A DNA stretch of 64,000 nt, taken from Molanna angustata. Lineage: Eukaryota; Arthropoda; Insecta; Trichoptera; Molannidae. The number at the start of each line of letters is the position of its first letter. Positions within the stretch are counted from its first letter, which is position 1. The stretch covers positions 13,992,616-14,056,615 of the forward strand of contig OY754968.1 in assembly GCA_963576475.1 (NCBI GenBank), in the 5' to 3' direction. The translations under genes and the position numbers were made by a program. This document shows positions 56,168 through 64,000 of the stretch, one piece after another. The notes beneath the pieces are model-generated. The model had not been told where the DNA came from, did no database searches, and saw only the letters and a program-made list of their open reading frames with translations.

Positions 56168-57804
56168 GATTTAAGAAATATTTCATTATCTACAGTTTGA
56201 AACGGTTTTATTTTTTGCGCTTTTCTGCACCTTTGTTCCGCGTAAATATTGCACTTAATCGATTCCTTCTTCGACTTCGCAGAACGTTTATAATGATAGA
56301 TTAGGTATGGTAAGTGAAAAAATGTATTAAACTCGTGGAGCTCATAATTAGAAATCTTTTGCAAAGAGCGTATACAATAATCTACAAGGTTCCCAATTCT
56401 AGACTTTCAATGGCATTGGTTCATATTATATTTTTAATGTTCTATAATCTATATTCAATTGATATGGCCTTTATAAGGTGAAGTCATCATTTTGAAAAAG
56501 GTTAGAAAATCTATTGAACGTTAGTTAAGTTTACTTTTTTATCTCAGTAAATACGAATTGTTAATAAAGGTTTACTTATTTATTATGTAGCTAACAATTT
56601 TATTTAACAAAATTTATTAAACGTTTTATGATAGTTATGTTCGTTTGAATTTTATTCAAATATTCTTTTTATGAAAACTGACCATAAAGTAATGTGCAGT
56701 ATTAAAAAATGATATGTTACATTGAATTACCCATATAAAAAATCAAGCATATATTTTTGCATCAAGTATAAATATATAAGTGACTTAAAATTGTGAAAAA
56801 GTCATATCTGGTGTGTTTACCCTACATCCATGATGGTATAACACTTTACCGAAACACAGCCACTTGTTCCACAGATCAGTGCAGTAAGGTCATCGCCATT
56901 TTCCGCTCCGTTCCATACAAAAAGGTTTCAACAGATGGCGATAAATAGGAGGAATGTCATCACATGAATAAGGAGTGTGCTTCATTGTCCTCTCCTCGTG
57001 GACCAATATTTTACACACCCCACAGCGATATAATGGACTGTAAACGTTTACAATACGGTTTTATCTTCTTTATCCATCCAATGTTTTTTTTTATTTGTAC
57101 CATACATATATTATTGACCTGCTAATGTCAATTGTACCTCAAACAACATCACATCGTATCATTGTTATTGTAAAAATGTGCAGCATCTTTGTAAAAACAA
57201 TTTTCATTTTCCATATTTTTTTTTTGATGAAACTGCACATATACTGAAAAATATTAAAAACGAGTTGGTTAGTCGATAACTCTGTACAGTAATTAGGTAA
57301 TACTCATTTATTTATGTTGGTGTAGTTAAATACACTTAGTTTAGTATAGTTTGGGCAGTGTGTATAGTTTGGGCACACGTTGACACAATAATTGACAATC
57401 TCTGAATGTTTTTGTGCAGATCCCATTCAAATTGTATACTTTTCCAGAACGTGGGAGTATTTTGACAAAAATAATTGTTTTGTATTTGTATGTACATGTA
57501 CAACTACAAAAATTTTATAATGTCATAAAATCAGGATATATTTATTAGTAGGTATATTATTTTTAATTTATTTAAAGTACACAAACAATGACTGGTATCT
57601 CATAATAAATAAAAAATTGTAGACCGTTAAAAATGTTTTAGTATCGGTATTTGTAAAATTGAATCTAATCCGTCAGTTGCGTAGTTTCATGGAGTATTTC
57701 TGCAGTATGGATATATTGTAGTTTGTAGTACGTAATGTGTACATAATAGATAATATGTATGTATGTACATGAATGTATTATACAATATCCTAATGAACAC
57801 TTAC
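56168..57804. other. AT-rich, no supported gene
   Basis: The minus frame 56143-56364 (MQKISNYELHEFNTFFHLPY...) has no recognised motif. 56860-57015 is GC-richer. GTATAGTTTGGGCA is duplicated near 57345. Confidence 0.4.
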
Positions 57805-58100
57805 CAACGGCACCTGTGTGCATAATTGATTTTAGAACCGTCTATATGGCAGCGTGAATCTTGGTGAAACGTACAAGTGCAAACATTAACAGTTGTTAGC
57901 AGGAAATTTTCCGCTAACTGGGACCAACTTGGATGCTAAAATACTCACAATTACCTACATCCGAAACACGCCGCACAAAGCATCCGCTGTCTCGCTTGCG
58001 CATCAGGGATTAGATAAAAAACGAGAGAAGCGAAACTCGGCTCAGTGCATAAATTTATAATTTTGTATTGGCTGGTAATCCCAGTAAAGGTACCGGGGGT
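57805..58100 (-). promoter_or_regulatory. Candidate minus-strand promoter and 5' exon
   Basis: On the minus strand CAGGTGCCGTTG|GTAAGTGTTC gives a consensus donor at 57805/57804. Upstream the DNA is of mixed GC (GATGCGCAAGCGAGACAGCG), and GGGTATTTAACC near 58110 may be a TATA-like element. No long frame, so a 5' UTR exon is the most that can be proposed. Confidence 0.3.
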
Positions 58101-58790
58101 TAAATACCCATTCCCCACAGCTCGGATATAAAACCCGTGCTCCCTCTATGAATAAATTATAAGACCATACCGCATTGCCTTTTTGCACACACATTCATAA
58201 AATGTTAATGGATCGTGGCGATATAGGGCAAACGAAGTTAAGATTTTACTGACTACTTAAACTTTAGCCTTTTTGAACATATTTTATAGATTATAAAGTT
58301 GGGATGGCAAATAATAATTCAATATTAATTATTTCAGGATTCTGAATAATTTGCAAACTGATAATAAAAGAGGGTGGGTGATATCTTCGTGAAAATATTT
58401 TCATAAAAATATTTGCTGTAAAGTAGTGGTTTCAAATATACTAAAAATATCTATTGTTAATACACCATCACTACCAGGGGCGCGTCTAGAACCTTCGGAC
58501 TAGGCAAACCCTGAAAGAAAATTGAGAAATGTCGAAAATCAAATGTTTGTTTTAGCATCATTGCTCATTCCAGTGGCCATGAAAAATATTTTTTAAAATC
58601 ACATGCCAAAATAATATTTACTTTTACCCAGTAAAGCACCGTATCTACATAGGTGCAATTTTCAATCTTGTAGTATGGTTGCAATAACAAATGAAAAAAT
58701 ATTAGTTCTTGAATTTAACATTATACCTAATCATAGGCAAACCAAGATTTTCGGCTTCTATGAGCAATTCCGCTTTTGATTCGAGAAACT
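58101..58790. other. No gene seen
   Basis: GGGGCGCGTCTAGAACCTTCGGACTAGGCAAAC near 58478 resembles GGGGCTTGCCTAGGACCTTGGGACCACGCAAAC near 11550, followed in both by CTGAA.GAAAATTG.GAAATGTC. It is a short dispersed repeat. No coding content. Confidence 0.5.
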
Positions 58791-58792
58791 CA

Positions 58793-58978
58793 GGCTGTGT
58801 TTCTCGAACAAAAATTAGAGTGAAAATATAGTTAAAATACTTTGATTTCATAAAATTGTTCAAAGCTTTTGGTTGTTTCATTGAAATCTAATGTTGTAGA
58901 ACGACGCATTTTGAATAATGTTAATCAAAGTATTTTAACTATACTATTACTGATACTTTTGTTGAAACAACCCAGCCT
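58793..58978. mobile_element. MITE family E, copy 2
   Basis: Same ends and centre as 33772-33967 (GGCTGTGTTTCTCGAA, ATAAAATTGTTCAA, TTTAACTATACTATTACTGA, TTTTGTTGAAACAA.CCAGCC). Confidence 0.8.
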
Positions 58979-58979
58979 C

Positions 58980-59610
58980 AGTGTTATGTAGACTGATACT
59001 ACATAGATGTTGGGGTATTGATTCTATAACTCTGTGGTTTGGAAGAACATGAATTTTATTACGTACTCTGATCATCAACGTAACAATTGGTTGGGAAAAA
59101 AATAAATACCTCGTGTCTTGATAGTTTAAATAAAAAAAAAACAAATGGATTCATACCAAATAACTATATTTATAGAAAAATCAGTAAATACAGGATGTTA
59201 ATTTTGAGAAAGAGTTAGAATATCTGTTATACCTACCTATAAATATATGTAGGTATGAAGATATGCTATCAACAATAAAATGTCATTGAGACCAATAATA
59301 GAAATTTATAATGCATAGGTAATTGTCCCCTGAATATATAATGCAATTTGCCTAGTAAAAATATAATTTACAGTCGTGCCTTCGAAGCGGTAAAAAGTTT
59401 TCGATATTTTTATTGATTTGCACCCCTCTCCCCAGGGAAGTAGAACCAAATATAAAGGGTCGAAAATGTTGCCCCGGCTTCAATTTGTACAACCTAATAT
59501 TTAGGCGTTGTAATTTTTTTACATACGAAATGAAACAATAAAAAAAATTAGTAAGGATATGGTATAAAAATTAAATGATGACATTGTAAAAATAGTTTTA
59601 TTTTTATTAG
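58980..59610. other. AT-rich, no gene
   Basis: Nothing recognised. The 65-codon minus frame 58947-59144 starts inside the MITE and has no motif. Confidence 0.5.
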
Positions 59611-59810
59611 GAGCCGACAGCCGTGGTGCAGTTGGTAAGCCGATTGGCTTCTGTCCGGGTGTCCTGGGTTCGATCCCTAGCAGAGGAAATTTATTTAAAT
59701 TCATTTCTCATGCAAATATTACTTCCCTGGGTTAGTTGGAAGAGATTGCAATTTAGTAATAAACTCGCTACTTGCGCAGGGTGAAATGAAGTTTTTAATA
59801 TTATTATTAC
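59611..59810 (+). repeat. SINE family B, full copy
   Basis: Head GAGCCGACAGCCGTGGTGCA and GTTGGTAAGCCGATTGGCTT (A-box region), GTCCTGGGTTCGATCCC (B box), body AAATTTATTTAAATTCATTT, tail CGCTACTTGCGCAGGGTGAA then ATTATTATTA. Best plus-strand copy. The minus frame 59519-59704 (LLGIEPRTPGQ...) is the head read backwards. Confidence 0.92.
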
Positions 59811-60479
59811 TAGATAGGTAGTTAGGTACCTACAGCTAGTAAAATAATTTCATTATAATTCTAAAGTTTATGTGTTAACAGAATGAAAATCTATTTTAGA
59901 ATTAAAGAACAAAAACATGCTAAAGATTTTCCACACAGGTGGAAACGCTGATGTAAATGTTGTAGTGTAGGATGATTTTTGTTTAAATTTGTTAGTTTCA
60001 TTTTAGACCTTGATAATGCCGAGTCATCTCGGCGAAAATGTTCGGTCATTGTAATCAAATTTTGTGCAAAAAAACTTGAGTATATTTGTTTATTTATTTT
60101 ATTTAATTATAATTGTTTTGTGTGAAGAAAACTACCATCACAGCATATCCCACAATGTGAGGTAATCAGCGACAGGTGTGCGTATGTGCATTACCCACAC
60201 ACTAGACTCATTTCATCTATAAAGACAACATTCAGAATGGGTGGTGAATCCAGTGATATGTTATGGAAAGATAATGCAACGCCATACAAATTATTCGCAA
60301 AAAGTGTCGCGCACAATGTCTCATACTTGTTTAAAACAGTCACATTTTGTCCTTGTCTAATGCATACCTTTCTTCGCTCTTTCTTTTTCTAACACGGCAC
60401 CTGATAACAGTTACATACAATAGTTTACTCTCTCCATCCCTTTTGTTTGCATACGTTCGGTAATGTTCGCTAGGACGTG
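59811..60479. other. No gene; weak hammerhead-like hairpin
   Basis: At 60011-60047, TTGATAATGCCGAG-TCAT-CTCGGCGAAAATG has a perfect 6-bp stem II-like hairpin and GAAA, but no closing stem I and a poor core. I treat it as at most a relic. Confidence 0.25.
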
Positions 60480-60540
60480 TCCGGACAATTGGCCGTAACC
60501 GATTGGCCGTGGACAATTGACCGTACGCCCTCTTTACCGT

Positions 60541-60700
60541 ATGAACAATTTATCGTGAGGACAATTTACCGTGGGGACAATTAACCGTGAGGACAATTGA
60601 CCGTGAGGACAATTGGCCGTGGGGACAGTTGACCGTTCGGACAATTGACCGTGAGGACAATTTATCGTATGGACAATTGACCGTATGGACAATTCACCGT
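60541..60700 (+). repeat. 16-bp tandem array, left end of foldback
   Basis: Ten exact-length units, consensus NNGGACAATTNACCGT, starting at 60541 and every 16 bp to 60685. Less regular units extend left to about 60490. Confidence 0.95.
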
Positions 60701-60903
60701 GCGGAAACTATTTTTAGCATCAGAAAACTTTTTCTTTCTTTTTTCGTTTGAGTTAAATAAATTGCATGAGTAAAAAAATGTTCGTTTATGGCGACGAACC
60801 GATTGCCTTATTTTTTTATTTCAAGATACTAGGAGAAATCCAATATGTCGACAGTGATTAAAACGAAATTTTACAAAATAAGCGGTAATTATGTAGTTCT
60901 AAT

Positions 60904-61574
60904 TTGCTACATTTTGAGATATAAGAAGACGTCTGTTCTTAAACTTCTTCTTGTTCTTTTTTTCATTTTTCAAGATGGATATCGATTTATACTAATAAGA
61001 AGGTGTAGATTTCGAAACAATTTAAACTTCTTTGTTTTCTTTTGAAATTATGAGAAACCAATATGGCGGCCGTGATTTAAGGATGAGTTTTCAAAGTGAA
61101 TGATTATGTTGAGTTTATCGAGTTTTAATTTGCTACATTTTGAGATTTAAGAAGACGTCTGTTTTTAAACTTCTTCTTGTTTTTTTTATTTTTCAAGATG
61201 GATATCGATTTATACTAATTAGAAGACGTAGATTTCGAAACAATTGAAACTTTTTTGTTTTCTTTTGAAATTATGAGAAACCAATATGGCGGCCGTGATT
61301 TAAAGGTAGTTTTTCAAAATGAATGATTAGTTGGATTTATCGAGTTCTAATTTGCTACATTTTGGTTTTAAGAAGACGTCTGTTTAAACTTCTTGATCTT
61401 TTTTTTTATTTTTCAAGATGGATATAGATTTATATTAATATTAGAAGGTGAAGATTTCGAAATAATTGAAACTTCTTTGTTTTCTAATGAAATGATGAGA
61501 AACCAGTATGGCGGCCGTGATTCTAAAGTGGTTTTTCTTAATGAACGATTATGTTGGGTTGATCAAATTTAAAT
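60904..61574 (+). repeat. ~222-bp tandem units in the left arm
   Basis: TTGCTACATTTTG recurs at 60904, 61131 and 61352, and decayed at 61574 (spacing 227, 221, 222). Each unit carries GATGGATAT.GATTTATA, GATTTCGAAA.AATT and TATGGCGGCCGTGATT. The right arm has only about two units, so the arms differ in copy number. Confidence 0.9.
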
Positions 61575-62081
61575 TTGCTTTGAATATTTTCAGAAATAAT
61601 AATATATTTTTACTTTTCATGATGAATTCATCGATTTCTTCTTATAAGAAGGAGTAGTTTCGCAAGTACGTAGATTAAACGGTGATACTTGGTGAGATCA
61701 ATTGTCTTCGCTAACAATACCCCCAAATATAGTTTGTAATATTTTTTCTTTTGTATTAGGATTAACCTGTCTCATTGTAAATGTTTTGTTTGAAAATGAT
61801 TTTTTTGTTGATTTAGTCACTGCCTCCTTCAAACAAAGCCGTACTGTATGATGGGATAAAAAAATATAGGTATCTACATTTAAAACAGTAATCACGTTAT
61901 GTATATCTCAGTAAATAGGTATTTTTGACATTTATTTATTGTTTTTAAACCTAATTTATGCATAGTGATGTTATTTTGATAATGTAAAAATTATATAAAA
62001 CATAAATACTTGAGATATAATGTCAGAAACATTCACATGGTTATATTAGAATTATTCAAATGAAACGATATTATCATTCAC

Positions 62082-62130
62082 TCCTCGTCCTTCGTGGCTC
62101 AATTGGTTGGGTATATGACTGCTGATCCTA
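62082..62130 (+). repeat. SINE family C head, truncated
   Basis: CCTTCGTGGCTCAATTGGTT and TATGACTGCTGATCC match the complement of 42174-42254. The B-box half is missing. Confidence 0.65.
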
Positions 62131-62479
62131 TATAATATAAAACTGTTATTTTTTTTAAATTATTAGTATATAAATTTTATGTAAATGTTATGTTAACAAG
62201 TTTAGATGTCTCTCAATATTTTATTTACATTTTTGTTAAAAACTATTCGTTATATTTTCCAGTTACTAAAATTATTTTAGAATTGTTGAAATATTTTACA
62301 TTTCTTAAAATATACTTATATAAATATTATTTTGTTTATTTATCATAATCTTTTCCATTTTACAACTATATTTTGAAAACTTGTTTTTCTTTATTTTATC
62401 AGATTTTGATCCAAAATTAATGATTGCAATTAATATTGTATTCCCAACTGATTTTTTCAATTCATCATTATTATTTATT

Positions 62480-62649
62480 AAATGAATATGTCCTTGTTAA
62501 ACAAGTACATATACATCTTCCTACGTTCCCTAAAATAAGCAAATAAATGCTCGTGCTATAGGCGGACGAAATCGGTCGAGGCAGGATTCGAACTCGCGAT
62601 CACTGGATTACTAGCCCAGCGCGCTAACAGTTCTGCCATCGACTCATCT
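62480..62649 (-). repeat. SINE family A, full copy inside the foldback
   Basis: Nearly identical to 55886-56079 (ACATATACATCTTCCTACGT, AAGCAAATAAATGCTCGTGC, GGATTCGAACTCGCGATC). It is inserted in the unique centre of the foldback. Confidence 0.92.
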
Positions 62650-63353
62650 AAATATTAATTATATTCGAACGCACTTAAGGTATTTAAAATTATTTTAAAA
62701 ACGTCAAATTAAATCTGAAAATGAAGCAATTCATTTTAAAAAAACTACCTTTAAATCGTGGCCGCCATATTGTCTTCTCATAATTTCAAAAGAAAAAAAA
62801 GAAGTTTAAATTATTTCGAAATCTACATCTTCTAATTAGTATAAATCGATATCCATCTTGAAAAATCAAAAAAAGAACAAGAAGAAGTTTAAGAACAGAC
62901 GTCTTCTTAAATCTCAAAATGTAGCAAATTAAAACTCGATAAACTCAACATAATCATTCACTTTGAAAACTCATCCTTAAATCACGGCCGCCATATTGGT
63001 TTCTCATAATTTCAAAAGAAAACAAAGAAGTTTAAATTGTTTCGAAATCTACACCTTCTTATTAGTATAAATTTATATCCATCTCGAAAAATGAAAAAAA
63101 AACAAGAAGAAGTTTAAGAACAGACGTCTTCGTATATCTCAAAATGTAGCAAATTAGAACTACATAATTACCGCTTATTTTGTAAAATTTCGTTTTAATC
63201 ACTGTCGACATATGGATTTCTCCTAGTATCTTGAAATAAAAAAATAAGGCAATCGGTTCGTCGCCATATACGAACATTTTTTTACTCACGCAATTTATTT
63301 AACTCAAACGTAAAAGAAAGAAAAAAATTTCTGATGCTAAAAATAGTTTCCGC

Positions 63354-63560
63354 ACGGTGAATTGTCCATACGGTCAATTGTCCATACTATAAATTGTCCT
63401 CACGGTCAATTGTCCGTACGGTCAACTGTCCCCACGGCCAATTGTCCTTATGGCCAACTGTCCTCACGGCCAACTGTCCTCACGGACAAATTGTCCTCAC
63501 GGTAAATTGTCCCCACGGTAAATTTTCCTCACGATAAATTGTCCATACGGTAAAAAGGGC
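63354..63560 (-). repeat. 16-bp tandem array, right end of foldback
   Basis: Units ACGGTNAATTGTCCNN, the inverse of the left array, about 13 copies from 63354. One unit is 17 bp (ACGGACAAATTGTCCTC). Confidence 0.93.
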
Positions 63561-63599
63561 GTACGGTTAATTGTACACGGCCAATCGGCTACGGTATTT

Positions 63600-64000
63600 T
63601 GCCTGTTGTATTTTCAATTATCCGGCTCGGGACACCATAAAACGATGATAATAGAAAAGGTAGAAGCACTATTCTAAGCTGCTACCAAAAACAAATATTA
63701 AGAATACTTGGTATCTACTATAAAAATATATTATGATAAACTTGCACTTTTGTCACATTAATTTTAGTAGACTGTGGCGATGCTACACACCACAATGAAA
63801 ACGTTATTCGTCGGATAGTTTCGCATCTCATTCGTATTAACGAAGATGTCCGAAGGACGTCAGTTCCTGAACCGAATATGCAGCGCGGTTCGCCATTCGC
63901 ATATCAGCCGACAGTAGTGGTGCAAAGTTCGATATTTTTGTAAGATCCTGTCTTTTCAAATCGATTCATGAAATTTATGCGGATCATCAATTCGCTCTTC
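63600..64000. other. Mixed-composition end of window, nothing recognised
   Basis: 63770-63930 is GC-richer (AATATGCAGCGCGGTTCGCC). No frame or motif supports a gene. It may continue into something outside the window. Confidence 0.4.

Larger units (their letters stand above)
60480..63596. mobile_element. Large foldback transposon (~3.1 kb) with inverted 16-bp-unit arrays
   Basis: Left arm: array of 16-bp units (60541-60700), then unique arm DNA and ~222-bp tandem units (60904-61574). Right arm: the same order inverted, ending in the 16-bp array (63354-63560). The two terminal ~30 bp also match when inverted (CCGATTGGCCGTG, ACCGTACGCCCT). Arms contain ATATGGCGGCCGTGATT and AAGAAGACGTCTGTT. The mid-section (61580-62740) has no transposase frame and hosts a SINE A and a SINE C fragment. 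Paired open frames such as 60845 (plus) and 63062 (minus) are the two arms of one sequence. The structure fits Foldback/Galileo-type elements; no flanking duplication was found. Confidence 0.8.

Noticed and set aside
60001..60050. TTGATAATGCCGAG...CTCGGCGAAAA as a full hammerhead
   Set aside because: Good stem II and GAAA, but no closing stem I and a poor core. Kept only as a possible relic.
60541..60700. 16-bp array considered as CRISPR or telomeric repeat
   Set aside because: No spacers, and the unit is not TTAGG. A mirrored array at the other end shows it belongs to a foldback element.
60845..63289. Matching small frames at 60845 (plus) and 63062 (minus)
   Set aside because: Mirror copies within the arms of the foldback element, with AT-driven residue use and no motif.

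Overview
The window looks like accessory or intronic DNA from an insect nuclear genome, most likely a moth or butterfly. It is very AT-rich and peppered with GTAGGTACCTAC-type palindromes. It carries several tRNA-headed SINE families and many broken non-LTR retrotransposon 3' ends. I recognise no intact protein-coding gene. Almost every open frame of 60-130 codons is either a reverse-transcriptase (RT) relic or chance. The lepidopteran assignment is an inference from repeat style, not proof.

Layout. 1-9.5 kb: RT relics, SINE pieces, a GC-rich island (4.2-4.45 kb) with a candidate coding exon behind it (4949-5164, strong splice donor), and a 201-bp foldback at 7648-7848. 9.5-20 kb: AT-rich DNA with palindromic MITEs, the first copy of a foldback element (12464-12957), a small foldback-type element with short-repeat arrays and a 9-bp direct flanking repeat (13292-13869), and a 340-bp-arm inverted repeat (16739-17533). 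20-22.6 kb: a possible three-exon noncoding transcript, then a ~315-bp tandem array. 22.7-29.5 kb and 34-41.9 kb: LINE relics of two or three families. One has an RTE-like C-terminus with an ATGT-type tail, one is CR1/L2-like with an (ATT)n tail, and one has a (GAA)n tail. 44.8-47.5 kb: a second copy of the 12.5-kb foldback element, interrupted by a 2118-bp hAT-like element with an 8-bp target-site duplication. 48-56 kb: more LINE/SINE relics, a hammerhead-bearing palindrome (50190-50408), a 39-bp minisatellite and a local duplication split by a SINE. 60.5-63.6 kb: a ~3.1-kb foldback transposon whose two ends carry inverted arrays of a 16-bp unit.

Two signals stand out. First, hammerhead-ribozyme-like motifs of the minimal-stem-III type known from Penelope-like retroelements occur at several places. 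The copy at 45414-45454 (minus strand) has stem I, the CUGANGA and GAAA boxes and a GUC cleavage triplet. Two others form inverted pairs inside palindromes. Second, two foldback elements of unrelated sequence share one architecture: short tandem-repeat arrays in opposite orientation at the two ends.

No genes here can be seen working together. The organisation is one of nested insertions, and several nestings give relative ages (SINE in a duplication, LINE in LINE, hAT-like in foldback, SINE in foldback).
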